From Albugo candida (Eukaryota > Oomycota > Peronosporomycetes > Albuginales > Albuginaceae), in contig CAJNAR010000169.1 in assembly GCA_905220665.1 (NCBI GenBank), positions 401,001-465,000 on the forward strand: a stretch of DNA of 64,000 bases, in the 5' to 3' direction. The notes below the pieces were generated by a model. It worked only from the letters and a program-made list of their open reading frames with translations, was not told the DNA's origin and did no database searches. The position numbers and the translations under genes were made by a program. Below are positions 18,679 through 33,629 of this stretch, one piece after another (the first letter of the stretch is position 1; every line of letters starts with the position of its first letter).

Positions 18679-20493
18679 TTATTGTTGTGTTTCATTCCAG
18701 AACGACCTCGCCTCACTTGAGAGTCTTGGTAGCAATGTAGCCGTAAGACGTTGAGCCACTTTTTTGACGCAGCCATGTTGACACATTCGAGCTTGCTCGA
18801 AAATTCGTGTGGTGTTATCGGCGTAAGAGTCTACAACACCTGTGCATTTACATGCTTTTGAAACGAGATGGATGAGGCTTCGATGTAGTGCTGATTCAGA
18901 GAGAATAAAGAAGGATCCTCCTCGTCCAGCTTGCGAACCATGACATGTTGTCGAGCATGGATACCCTTCCATATTCAAATCTCCAAAAATGACTCTTGTA
19001 TCGGAAGCTGCAGTTGGAAATCTCGATGTGGTCAGACCCCATTTTGCTACGGAAGACAGCATAAAGAAAAGCCTTCCATTAGACGAGCATAGGCAATACC
19101 GTGATTCCCGTCCTTTTGCCGTCCACCTACCAAGTGCCAGTGTACAGTTCCGTTTTTTGTCGAATCGATTGTCCATCTACGCAATCGAATCGATTGACAA
19201 TGCAGTTAGAAAGTATCAATCCAAAAGATGCGGAGATGATACTCACTTTGCTTCCACCAGATTTTCAATGTTGTGAGGGGCGGTACCATTTGCATTTAGC
19301 ACAACTCCATGAGCTCCATCATTCAGACAAAATTCAAACCGTGTCAATTTGTATTGATCATTTGCACAGATAGTTGGAATCCCAACGTTTTCATCCCACC
19401 ACGTGGCCACACTCAAATCTTTATCAAGAACCTGAGCCACGATCGCCCAAGGAGGAACTTCAGCATTAGGGCTTTTCACAATCAATTGTATAGTCCACTG
19501 ATCATCATCTAGTGCTTCCTTACCAAACCTTGGAAGGAGTGGTACTTCACCATTAGGAAAATACTGATACACAAAACTTTCATTGATATCTCGTGGACTC
19601 TTGCTTGCTCCTGGCTGTTTCAACTTGAGAAATGCCTCTCTTGACTGTGGGATGCTCTCCAGTGTCGGATCCAGTAATGCTCGTCCCATCATCTGCACAT
19701 TCGCATTGAACTCACTAGTAGGATCCTGAAAAGCTTGTCGAAAGCTAGAGCTCACAATCCGTTCTTTCATATCTTGGTTACGTGTGTCATAGTAATTGGC
19801 CGAGCAAAGTCGGGCAGCCTGCAAGGCGTTACCCAACGTGTCTATTTCGTCTTGATCGAGTGATATGGCCATAAGATGTTGAGAATACAGAACATTATTG
19901 TCTTTTTGACAGCCCAACCGAATGAAGGAATGTAAATCGCTTGGATCAGGATAATTAGGAGTCGATGTTTGTAGGTAAAATCCACCTTTTCTTGCGTCAA
20001 ATGCTACTGCTCCCTTTGCATGTGCGCTGAAGCGGCTCGATTGCTCACATGCTGCATCCGAGAAAACAGTCGATAAACGATCGTATTGATCGCTAAAGTA
20101 TGCCCAAAACCGGTCTTTATAGGAGACTGATGTGTTCATCTGACGCAGAGTTTGGCTCAGTGGATCATTCCCTCCTTGGCCGAGACAATCGTAGCCTAGC
20201 GTCTGAAAGTACTGAAGATTGGGATTATCGCTATCAGCATACAAATAGCAAAGACCTTGTGCTCTATCTTCTACATTATCGATCGCTGAGCGGCATATCG
20301 GGCTCGAGCACGTGCATGGTGTGCGCTCGGATGAAACATTCTCGGACCGATGGATGTGCGCAGGTAGCTTGAGAATAAACCACCAGGATACACGAGCACC
20401 GAATCCATTCAGCGCGTACATCTCACTCGTTGGAGCCGTCAATCCATTTGTACTTATAATCGCAAGCGCGACGACGAAGGAATGCAATGTCAT
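18679..20493 (-). CDS. Secreted DNase II-like acid nuclease, 563 aa
   Basis: Exons 19247-20493, 19100-19176 and 18679-19046, with GT-AG introns of 70 and 53 nt. The N-terminus has a hydrophobic signal (LHSFVVALAIISTNG). The DNase II pattern follows: ALNGFGARVSWWFILKLP, GLCYLYAD, SRFSAHAKGAVAF with the first H-x-K (158-160), and GGFYLQTSTPNYPD. The second intron removal creates DGNHAKWGL, giving the second H-x-K (441-443). DNase II cuts double-stranded DNA at acidic pH without metal, using the two HxK motifs. The protein is much longer than animal DNase II (about 360 aa), with extra sequence between the motifs and a Cys-containing tail. Probable location is vacuolar or secreted. If the second intron were not spliced, an in-frame stop would follow, so the model depends on it. 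Confidence 0.82.
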
Positions 20494-20562
20494 AGAAAGA
20501 TCTTTATTCTAATAACTTATAATGTGCTTAGTATATTTAATATTACAGATTTTGGATGTGAT

Positions 20563-21945
20563 CTAAACTTTCCGTTTCTTGGACTCTGACTTTGGACACG
20601 GTACGGATAACGGTGCTAAATACTGCGGCAAGGAATCCTCTCTAATTCCAACCAAACTAACAGACTGTGGACTGGCGGGATCTTTGGTAGCCGCTTTTCG
20701 CTTTTGACGAGCAAGAACTCGACTCGAGCCGACATCGAATCCTGTGGAACTACCTGAACCAATACAGTGGTACGTAAGGCAGCCTTCTTTTTCTACCGCC
20801 AAAAATGCTTCAAATTGAACATAGTATTTGACGTATGCTTTGTTCGATTTTTTCTTCTTCCCCATATCATCCGAGTACTTCCAGACTTTTGGCTTGAAAG
20901 TAAAGAGCGCTTTTTTGTCTTTTGCTACATGATCTGCGCTCAATTCACCTACCATCCAGTCTTTCCTCATAAGCTGAAAATCATCTGCTGATACTATTTG
21001 ACCGCTTCTACATTCTCCGAGAACTGCTTCTGAGAATAAAGTAGTAAGACCCACCATGTGAATACGTCCCAAGACGATGACTTTGCTTGAGGGGGTTTCC
21101 GAATCTCTCAACCATACCTCCACTTCAACTTTGCCTCGACATTTGCCCCACATGAAATCGTGTCTTCTAATCTCGTCGATCTTGATCAATGAATAATCAC
21201 CAAATGACTCACATAGCGGAAAGCATTGCAGATTGCGCCTTCCGTTACGCCAGTACTTTGGCCGTAATTCAGTTTTGACACGAAGCACCGCACTAGGAGT
21301 GATTTGATGGGGTTGGTACTCACAGTCAAATTGCGCACGCTGATATGATTCAGCAATCTGATTGAAGACTCCAAACGGTGACAGCGTGTACGTATTTGTC
21401 GCACTTTTCAGCAATTCGGCCTCGTTCAGATAATTTGACGACAAAGGCACAGTATCGAATGGCCCACACTGTGGAGCGTCGCATTTACTTCCTTCTCGAC
21501 AGCTTTTTCTATCGAAGCAAGCGTTTATCAATGGATTTAGTGGATAGGTGGATACAGAATCAGGTTTTGCGACATAGCAATCTTGGTCGCATGGTGTGCC
21601 CAAACTGATATCTTGAACGAAATGATACAGCTCAGAATCCACCAGTGGGTTCAATGTCGCATCTCCCATGAGTAAGTCAAAGTATGTCGGGGTCGGAGTT
21701 GGGTGAGGTTTGGATCCAAAATACTCGTGTTGCCTTTGATTTAATGGTGCAAAGCCAATCGTATGGTTGGAGGGATACTGGTAGTTGGCATAATCGTGTG
21801 AAATGGCGTCAACTGAATCAGGAGCGGTTCCTGAAAGTACTTCGTAGTAGGATGCATCGAGGGATCCGCGATGATCGATCTCTTTTGATGGAGGCTGTGG
21901 TCGGATTAATTGACTCCAATCTTCTTCAAAAAATACTGGGTTCAT
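20563..21945 (-). CDS. Orphan protein with basic nuclear-type C-terminus, 460 aa
   Basis: Single exon from ATG 21945 to TAA 20563. No family recognised. The first third is Pro/Tyr/Asp-rich and looks disordered. The middle has a Cys cluster (CFDRKSCREGSKCDAPQC) that could bind metal or form disulfides. Residues about 225-420 look globular, with alternating hydrophobic strands (KVEVEVWLRD, VIVLGRIHMVGLTTL, YVKYYVQFEAFLAV). The tail carries GKKKKSNK and ends in ESKKRKV, an SV40-type nuclear localisation pattern, so a nuclear protein is plausible. No signal peptide or membrane segment. The start is the first ATG; 69 bp separate its stop from the DNase II-like start on the same strand. Probably lineage-restricted. 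Confidence 0.75.
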   Translation of the reverse strand: MNPVFFEEDWSQLIRPQPPSKEIDHRGSLDASYYEVLSGTAPDSVDAISHDYANYQYPSNHTIGFAPLNQRQHEYFGSKPHPTPTPTYFDLLMGDATLNPLVDSELYHFVQDISLGTPCDQDCYVAKPDSVSTYPLNPLINACFDRKSCREGSKCDAPQCGPFDTVPLSSNYLNEAELLKSATNTYTLSPFGVFNQIAESYQRAQFDCEYQPHQITPSAVLRVKTELRPKYWRNGRRNLQCFPLCESFGDYSLIKIDEIRRHDFMWGKCRGKVEVEVWLRDSETPSSKVIVLGRIHMVGLTTLFSEAVLGECRSGQIVSADDFQLMRKDWMVGELSADHVAKDKKALFTFKPKVWKYSDDMGKKKKSNKAYVKYYVQFEAFLAVEKEGCLTYHCIGSGSSTGFDVGSSRVLARQKRKAATKDPASPQSVSLVGIREDSLPQYLAPLSVPCPKSESKKRKV

Positions 21946-22883
21946 CGCTGCGTGTGTGTAGTACGATTATATGCGTGTCGATATTCAAACAAAGTGAGTG
22001 AAGCGCACGAGATGTGGCAAATTGAGATTTGAGAATTACTAAGATGGAAGAATAGAGACCATATATCGTAGAGTTGCTACAAATCGGCTTTATTACATTG
22101 ATTTTTTTGAGTGCAGCTGCTTATTTCAAGCGATTGTTGGATATGTTGCGATCGAACGATTCAATGCACAGATGTTGTATGCTTGCTTATTGGTGACTGA
22201 TAACAACCACACGATACTCTTTCTCTATAGCTTGCTATGCGGTTGATAACCCATACACGCTGTTCTTCGTAATCGATAAATTGTAAACGTACGTAAAGGA
22301 ACGCATTCAGTATGCGGGAAGATAACAAACCTTATAAAGGTCATACGGTCGCCGGATCCAATCATCGCGTTGTACAGCACATTATGACGAAAATGCACGT
22401 ATGACGTCTAAGTCAACGACTGGACTACGGTACAAAAATGTGGAATATCGCGATTAGTGTTACATGCGATGGGCTTTTGTATTCATCCGCATAGAGCCAC
22501 TGTCGGATGGAAATAGAATAGGTTACCCGACTTTTGCATACAGTTTACGAAACAATCAAAATCGTCAGCCAGCTGCAAAGGAAGAAAGAGCTGTGAGCGA
22601 TTATCTGACTCTATAGGGTGTCTCAGATAATTCCATCTCCGCTGATTTGCATTGAGTCGATGCGATGAGAATACCGTATGCGGTAGGGCTTTGCATGCAT
22701 TTTCAATAATAATAGATAAGAGTCGAATTCGGTGACTGCATAACAGCTGGTCAGGATGCTGCACTTGTTCATCCCTTCTTACTTGTCAAATGACCATGCC
22801 GCAACGTATCGAGCGCAGAGCCTGTGCGATAAGAACCTCTAGGACTTGATTTGATATCTATTCAATTGCGATACACAACTGTA
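21946..22883. other. Intergenic region between divergent genes, nothing firm
   Basis: About 940 bp between two divergent starts, long for this compact region. A 93-residue minus-strand frame (22483-22764) is open but matches nothing I know and has no clear splice partners. Otherwise AT-rich with no repeat or RNA gene seen. Confidence 0.5.
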
Positions 22884-24146
22884 ATGCGTCTTCGTAGTAG
22901 CGTATTGCTTGCTGTCTCTGGTACTACAGCAGCAGTCGGACTCTTTGCTTTGTACTATACAACTGCAAAAGGAAGTAACTATCATCGTGTGTTGCGATGG
23001 CTGTGGCGAATGCGTCCAACCGACTCAACTCCTTTTTCAAATTCTCTGCAAAAGGCTCCGTTACGCGAATATCAAAGCTATGAGAAATGCCCTCATATGC
23101 TTTGGGTAAGTATTTGCGGGACCATTTTCGACATAAGCGGTGAATCGACGATACTTTTCCATCCTCAAGAGGGTTGTTATGCACGCTGGATCGGGCATGA
23201 TGTCACGGAATTGCTCATTTTGGGTGGAATTGACGTTGATGAAATGCGTCATGAGGATGAGCGTAGTGCATTTGATAACGATATGGCGTTCTCGAGGATT
23301 GATTTCGCTCGATTGAGTGTGTCAAACAACACCAAAGAGTACCGACGGTACAAAGTGATTGAAGAATGGTACAAGCGATTCTGCTTGCGGTATCCGATCA
23401 TCGGACAGGCTACAGATATTTTCGCAAATGTGGAATGGGCCGTTGTGCGTCAAAAATGGCGCAATGAAGTGCAGAAACCGTACCAAAGCAATCTGTCGAA
23501 ATGTCCATTAGGATTTGGAAACAAAAATCAACGTAACAAGCCTCCTTCCAAGACAACCACAAAGCGGATGATATCATTTTATGGAAAGCAGTATGACGTT
23601 AGCGGGCAAGCATCATACGAGTCGGATGGACCACTTGCGCATTTTGTCGGTCATGATATCACTTTTGCAATTGCGAACGGATCCAAGAGAGAGGATCATT
23701 TGGATGTAAAGGCAGAGTACTCGTTTGATCAGCAACTTTTTTTGGAACATTATCGCACTGTTTTGGAGCAAAAATGTGCTGAAATTGTGAACGAACAATC
23801 AACCTACCAAACTGAAAGCAATCAAATCAAGGATGAAACACAAGAGGATCTCACAAAACTATTGCAGAAAATTGTCAGCGAAGGAAATGTTGACAAGCTG
23901 AAACGAGTCTTGGATGCAGTAAAAGGAAGTCCTACGCTAAACGAACCTTGCCCGCGATCTGGTATGACCTTACTCCATCGAGCTGTTGAGAGCGACCAGG
24001 AAGGAATCGTTCGGCTCTTGCTTGAGGCTGGAGCAGATGTCAATGCTACAGCGTCTTTGTATGAGGACGCAACGCCTTTGGATCTGGCCAAACGATTTGC
24101 ATCCCAACACGTTCAAGAATTATTATTACTGCATCAGTCAACGTAG
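22884..24146 (+). CDS. Membrane-anchored double cytochrome-b5-like / ankyrin protein
   Basis: Start at ATG 22884; 420 residues. Residues about 5-28 form one hydrophobic segment (SSVLLAVSGTTAAVGLFALYY), likely an N-terminal anchor. Two segments resemble MAPR-type (progesterone-receptor-membrane-component) cytochrome b5-like domains: residues about 61-165 with GTIFDISGE...GCYARWIGHDVTELL, and about 228-301 with GKQYDVSGQ...GPLAHFVGHDITFAI. The pattern (Y/F)D(V/I)SG then a G-H-D helix is typical of that family. The C-terminus (about 329-420) has ankyrin repeats: GMTLLHRAVESDQEGIVRLL, LEAGADVNA, TPLDLAKRF. MAPR proteins bind heme or sterols at the ER; ankyrin repeats bind proteins. The combination is unusual and its ligand is unknown. 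The next gene starts 147 bp downstream on the same strand. Confidence 0.8.
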   Translation: MRLRSSVLLAVSGTTAAVGLFALYYTTAKGSNYHRVLRWLWRMRPTDSTPFSNSLQKAPLREYQSYEKCPHMLWVSICGTIFDISGESTILFHPQEGCYARWIGHDVTELLILGGIDVDEMRHEDERSAFDNDMAFSRIDFARLSVSNNTKEYRRYKVIEEWYKRFCLRYPIIGQATDIFANVEWAVVRQKWRNEVQKPYQSNLSKCPLGFGNKNQRNKPPSKTTTKRMISFYGKQYDVSGQASYESDGPLAHFVGHDITFAIANGSKREDHLDVKAEYSFDQQLFLEHYRTVLEQKCAEIVNEQSTYQTESNQIKDETQEDLTKLLQKIVSEGNVDKLKRVLDAVKGSPTLNEPCPRSGMTLLHRAVESDQEGIVRLLLEAGADVNATASLYEDATPLDLAKRFASQHVQELLLLHQST

Positions 24147-24293
24147 CGTACTCCATCGTAGTATTCATATTGCTCGTTGTGAAGTTTGAATGAAATATGG
24201 CTCATGTTGAGGCTTTCGCGTTTTTCTACAAGGCACCTTACTTGCTTCGTTTCAGATTGATTCGTCACGCTATTTCTGTCCTCTTTTTCGCTG

Positions 24294-26008
24294 ATGCAAA
24301 GGAACCAATTTATGGATTCATTCAACTCTGAAAATCGTACCACAATCAGCCTACTCGATTTGCTTAAAGAATACGGAAAAGAGCTTGAAGCATTCTGCGG
24401 GAGTACAGATGGACACTTGATGGATCACGACACTATAAAGGACGTTGAGGTCTGTCCGCACTCAACTCTGTTACCTTGCTCGACGTCCAGCAAAGCCACT
24501 CATGTTGCCGATAGTTGCGTGAGTATAGAGAAGAACAAGTACGTCTTTCTCCTTCATGAAATGTCGACAAGATTGATTATATGATGTGCTCCTTTCAGCC
24601 GAGGCTGTTGTGCTCGTAAAACAAAATGCAGGATACTTCAGCAATCGCTTGATCAATTAGATAAGGTGGAAAATGTGTCCAGCGATTCGGCCGCTTGTTA
24701 CTGATCCATTACTATCCGTAGGCTTTGACGACAAAAAATGATTACCTTATGCAGGACATCAAATCTCTTTCGAAAGACCTCGATGCATTTACTCAAGCAA
24801 TCGCGCATAAAGACCCCACCGAGCTTCTTGAAGGTGGAGAAAGATTCATTGCTGGCGCTGATTCCATTCGAGAAACGAGGAAAGAGACGAGACAAGAAGC
24901 ACACATTTCAGACAAAGTATCTCATCGATCCGTATCGAGAGAACATCGCAAAAGTGCACAGAAACAGAGCCCCGACATCTCGATACGGCGTACTACAAAG
25001 CACAAAATGAAGCACAGCGGCCGTCTTACTACCGACAAAGACAGCCCACACAGTCAGGAACCTCCACATGAAAAGGAACCCTTGCTTACGTCGCTTGTGG
25101 TCTGGAGGAAATACCAGGATGCCGGTTTCGAAAGACATATACGACGACAATTGCAAGCACGTGCGACGGAAGTCAGAGGCAGAGGTGAAATGGGCCGCAA
25201 AAATGTGAAGCAACTGCCAAAAAGTAGGGTCAAAAATGAAGTAGAAAACGCCAGCTCGACATCTTCCACGGTATCATCTCACTCGATCTCGTCTCCCTGT
25301 ACGAAAATCCGTCCTCTGATGCCGAACAATGTTTTCCACACGTACTTGGAACGATACACAACCGATCGAAAGTTACAGAAGCAGCATGCACGCCCTCACG
25401 CACACAAATCGCATTCTGACGCAATCGAACTATCACGCGATAAGAAGCAGACACACCGCGAGCGTAGTGTGTTGGTCTATCGATACGATTCATTGTATCA
25501 ACACGAAGTCCACGCGGCCGCATACATTGTCTGTAAATCGCTAAAAGATCTCACAGCCAAAATTCAGATCCGACTTGGAGTACCCGACGTCGCGAATTTG
25601 TATCGGGATATCACACGAGACCGCAAATTGCAGGAGGATGAGAAAGCTGTTCCATTGTGGATACCGCCAAAGCGCTTACAACGCATTTCTCAGTTTCAGC
25701 AGCTGCAAGAAAGCGATCACATTTATGTCACTCAGAATCCCCGCGAGGATATTGCAATACTTTGTTCGTGGCTTCGATTGAGACAGCGAAGGCAAAAACA
25801 GCTCGAAGCGGCCATGCGTCTCGGCAGCAAGTCAAAGAACGAAAATGTCTCTGTCGGATCAAAGCAACATTCTTGGTCGAAACAGGAAGCCAAACAACTT
25901 GCTGCGCTTATTCTCGATCAGAATCGGGACATGTCCATTTCGTACGCGTGCTCCTTGTACGACGCTCAGGGAAGGAAGGTTGCAATAAAGAAACGATACC
26001 CCGCCTAA
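24294..26008 (+). CDS. Doublecortin-like domain protein, 532 aa
   Basis: Exons 24294-24538, 24599-24665 and 24722-26008, with GT-AG introns of 60 and 56 nt; joined length 1599 nt in frame. The N-terminal 150 residues are helical and probably coiled-coil (ILQQSLDQLDK, DYLMQDIKSLSKDLDAF). A long basic, Ser/His-rich linker follows. Around residues 345-445 lies a ubiquitin-like fold of doublecortin type: SVLVYRYD, then VCKSLKDLTAKIQIRLGVPD, then LYRDITRDRKL, then QFQQLQESDHIYVTQNP. DCX domains bind tubulin, so a role in microtubules or the flagellar apparatus is likely. The C-terminus is basic. A start at ATG 24312 is also possible. The stop lies 45 bp from the stop of the convergent ELAPOR-like gene. 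Confidence 0.72.
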
Positions 26009-26053
26009 CAATTCTCTGTTCCCAAAATGAATGATTTTGCTTTATTTCATCGA

Positions 26054-29000
26054 TTAAACTGCTTGCAATTGAGCTTCATTCTCCTCACACTCTTCATCAT
26101 CTCGTTCTTCCGTAGGAGTGTCTTGACCAGAGGACTGACTACCAAACTCGAATACAGTCTCATCATTTCCATCGCTACTTCTCTTGACCTCGGTGGGAAT
26201 CTTCCCCTTTAGATACATGTAATCGTCGTATGTTGCTCTGTACTTTCGATACGTCATTGTAAGCGTCACGAGCATTACAATCACCACCAATCCAACGAGA
26301 ATAACTGCAAAGTACACGTTTTTGATGGCCTGGCTATCCAGAACCATCTCATTACAGGTTCTGATTGGAATTGAGGTCTTTTGATCGCCTCCATAACAAG
26401 CCAGATCTTTCGAGAATGTGATGGATTGCTTTCCACCAGAGCAGGGTGTCTTGTACTCGGAGAAGAAGCTGTGTTGGCATATCGGGCAAGCGTAAACGGT
26501 CCGCCACATAAGCTTGATATTGCAGACGTCTGTGTCCATGTCGCCGTCGATTTGGTTGATCGATTCGACTTTTGGGTCACAAACAAAATCAATTGTTGTA
26601 CTGATACGCTTGTCGCCATCTTGTTCATCGTTGCATTTTGATCCATTTGTATAGCGAAGTGTCAGACCGCTTCCATTTCCCTTCGGTTCAATGCTCATTA
26701 CACTACCACCGTTCCATGCATTTAGTTGCTAAATACAGCAAGAGATCAGATGCATCAGAAGCGAGATACAAGCGAATGATGGCATTTAGCTTACCGGAGG
26801 TACTTGACACTCTACCCGCCCAAAACGTCTCGAGTTTAGCAGGAAAGAACCCCCAAGATCCCTCGCGTTGACAATTTCGAAAAAAATCAGATGCGGACGG
26901 GCAAGATCCAGATCCGTGTCGTCTTGTAGAATTTGTCCAGGTACATTTTTTGCCCAGGAATTCCCAATAAGGCGGAAGAGGCCGGTGACCATCCAGTACA
27001 TGGGCGATAGCTTATAAACAATCTTTGGATTCACAAACCCCGACGTGGTATTCTGTGAGTTTGCAGCGTCAAAGACATCTTCCGTCACAGATTGGTCGAT
27101 ATCATCAAAATTGTCTTCGCGCGAGCTCTGATTACCAGAGACGAGTAATTGCAAGAGTGAGAGGTTGTACATGATTTTAGGCATATCGGGTGCAACAAGA
27201 ACGCTTGGGGCTGAACAGAATGCCGACCCTGGTTCACTGTGCGTGTTACTTCCACATGGAAAACAAGTATCAGAGCCGGGTTTTGAATACGTGTTGGCTG
27301 GACAAATAGCACACTTGGAACGGCTTATTGAATCCGAGTATGTTCCGGCAGGACAAAGACGACACTGAGAAATTGAAGTCGTTTCATCGCGGTACGATTC
27401 TGTACCTGTTGGACAAGCAGTGCATGCCATCGCACCACCTTCTTGAGTCCCATAAAAGCCGAAATACAAGAATTTAGCTTTGACGCTTTTGACTGCTTCA
27501 TTAGAAAGACCGTATAGAATGAAACTGATCTCCACTTCGGTGCTCTCTGACGCATAAATTGGTATGAATTCAGTGAAAACGCCATTTTCATGCCCATGCT
27601 CAAATGCAAAGCTCATTGCGGTGAGCGGCTTCGTTCCAGTTGATTCTATAGCTTTTTTCGAGCCATCAGTAAAGTTTGTAGTCGAAATCGTGCTTTTCTC
27701 GATCGTCTTCTTATACTTCAGCGTGATTTCCGCTTCCAGCCAAACCGTTTTCTCCTCTCCTGTCGGTATGTTTTGTAATTCATAAGTGACATTAACCTGA
27801 CCGGGATACGTGAATTGTGCGCTTGCCCGAAGCTCGAATCGAACTCGCGCATCGCTTTTAAAAGTCTTGATTTTTTTGGCATTAGGAACCAGCAATAATC
27901 CGTCTTTGGTCAGTTTCCACCCATTTTGCATCGCAAAATTCTGATCGATAATTGTGGGCCACTCGCTCCATGCACCGAATGTGCCTGACCCAAATTCTTG
28001 TTGATGAACCACAACTCGTCCATTGTCACAATTTTGGCACGACAAAACTCCTTTTTGATCCATGCTCAGATATTTTCCAGCCTCGCACGTTTCGCAAATA
28101 TCCTTTTTCGAGTAATAATATCCTGAATTGCAAGATGTGCAAGTCAGATCTTTGACTGGCGGTGGTAGGGAAATGGATTCGGTCAACTCCGGCTTGCATG
28201 TTGCGGGTTCGCTCCATTGATATGTGATAGTGTGGGTTCCTTGCGTGCAGTTTGAGAATGACTCCACCAAATCTTCTGTCGTGCAGGCATTCAATCGAAT
28301 GCAAGAAGTATTCCCAATCGACCCTTTTGGAGCAACTGTGTTTTCCGGGCACGAATAGCACTTGAAGTCTAGCTCACTTTCCGAAATCGGAGCAGCATAC
28401 TCATTTTCCTTGCAAAATGCACAGATTGTGCCACCACTCATTGTGACTCCAGAGCTGCATGGGTGGCAACTAGCGTCCGAGTATGAAGTTCCCACAAGCT
28501 CGATCACCTTGATATCAGCTTTATCGGCTCCCACATCATTCGCAAAATCTTTGGTGTATTCCCATGTGAACGTATGTGATCCAGCAGCGACATCGTGAGT
28601 GACTTCAACCCATCCATTTGTCTCTGAGACAAGCTTGCCTTGGCTAATGTCATCAATCACAAATACGAGTCCATCATAAGGCTTCTCTGCATCGACCCGA
28701 TATTGAAATGTGATGGATCCATTCCGCACGTATGTCGCTGTAATTCGAAGCGTTGAAAACAATCTCGAAGCTCCATACGTTTCGAGAACTTCACTGTTGT
28801 TCCCCGATGATATCATCGTTCCATCTTCGGATGGCTGCCAAGCTTTACAACTGTGCTCCCAATCACCCGAAAAGAACGAGCGGAACGAGCACTCGGTTGT
28901 GACTTGTATCGGAAGTGGGTCTCGCCATGCGTTTGTCGCTTTAGAATACAATATCCCGCCGCCCAGAGAGTATTTCCCTTCTTCGCATTTGATGCATTCG

Positions 29001-29388
29001 GACGATGGTTTGTCACTTGAAGTGCTGCAAACAGTCGATCAAATATTTAAAAAGGAAACTCATTGCCGCAACTTACTTGACGTCCAGGAAATACCCTTTT
29101 TCACACGTAACATCGCAGCGAAGATTATGAATCGGTGCTAATGAAAGGAATTCGTCAGATTACAAATTATGGAATATATGTATGTGCGGGAGGCTTACGT
29201 TTGTACAGCACCGACGCCGCCGTAGCAGCGCTACAGTTGAGGGCTTCGTCGGTGTAAAAATAAAGCGATCGTTCATTGTTCACGCACTCACTGTAGGCAT
29301 ACTTTACCACTGGCGTGGTGGTCGCTTGCGAAGAGATCGCCACGACAGCCAAAGCGCCGATATTAATTAACGCGGTCTGCATGTACAT
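26054..29388 (-). CDS. ELAPOR/EIG121-like type I membrane receptor, 1051 aa
   Basis: Exons 29199-29388, 29077-29137, 26795-29024 and 26054-26728; introns of 61, 52 and 66 nt keep frame (3156 nt). An N-terminal signal peptide (ALINIGALAVVAI) is followed by a Cys-rich ectodomain with repeated C-x2-C-x-A/P-G-T/Y units (CPAGTYSDSISRSKC, CPANTYSKPGSDTC). The segments match vertebrate ELAPOR1 (KIAA1324/EIG121) in order: YSLGGG, a jelly-roll-like domain, LIFFEI, and a mannose-6-phosphate-receptor-like (MRH) domain from about GSGLTLRYTNGSKC. One transmembrane helix (VYFAVILVGLVVIVMLVTL) precedes a short acidic cytoplasmic tail. Animal ELAPOR proteins act in endosome-lysosome and autophagy traffic; the same here is inference. 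Confidence 0.9.
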
Positions 29389-29614
29389 GAGATAAACGAT
29401 GCTATCAATTCTTCTCCCTCAATATATGTGGTAGCCGGAATTTTACAGAATAATGTTTACAAGGGAGGTAGCAGAGTATCGAATCGAAAGGGTAAATGAC
29501 AATTACAAACACGTGGACATGTATACATAGTCAGCAAATAGCGTATAATCACTGCGAATGCGTAATGCTTTGCGCTTTTGTATGTATTTATAAGCTTTCT
29601 TATGTGGCAGCTTA

Positions 29615-33180
<3,566 letters not shown>

Positions 33181-33316
33181 GACGTCTCCTGCGGCGAACG
33201 GATGGCGTTGATTCGTTAGTTATCAGAACATGCAGAAAATGTCGTATATTATTGGTTTAAAATGCAACAGTCTTCTTCTTCGCGATGATCGAATTTTCCT
33301 TTGCATCGATCTGTTC

Positions 33317-33629
33317 TTATTTGGTAGCAGCAATATATAAAACTTGAGCACAAAGAAACATCAGTACCACATTTGCGATTGTTTCACAGCAGTAGAGTAG
33401 AAGTACCATTATTTCCACGAATAAAACAATCTCCATACTGTGCTTTCAGCTGACCATTAATGTACTCTTGCGTCTGTTCCATCGCTATATTCATAAATCC
33501 ATCCAAACACGCAAGCACGCCACGGTACTCTGATCCGTTGTTCAGCTTTACATCAACGGGACGACCGAGGACATTCTTCAAGAAATCAGACGGTGTCTTC
33601 TTTTCCGAGTTCCCTTCACTGTTTTCCAT
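33317..33629 (-). CDS. LSM6: U6 snRNA-associated Sm-like protein LSm6, 82 aa
   Basis: Exons 33407-33629 and 33317-33342, one 64-nt GT-AG intron. The joined sequence is a complete Sm fold. Sm1: DFLKNVLGRPVDVKLNNGSEYRGVLACLDGFMNIAM. Sm2: YGDCFIRGNN joined over the intron to VLYIAATK-stop. This is the LSm6 signature and normal length. LSm6 belongs to the LSm2-8 ring on U6 snRNA in the nucleus and the LSm1-7 ring in mRNA decay. Without the splice the frame would lack the last Sm2 strand. Its start is 63 bp from the start of the divergent DDX42-like helicase, another RNA-processing gene. Confidence 0.96.

Noticed and set aside
19047..19099. Apparent loss of a catalytic His (VAKW) in the DNase II-like gene
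   Set aside because: A GT-AG intron here restores NHAKW in frame, so the enzyme does not look inactivated.
22483..22764. 93-residue minus-strand frame in the intergenic region
   Set aside because: No recognisable motif, no splice partner found and no conserved-looking features; too short to call.
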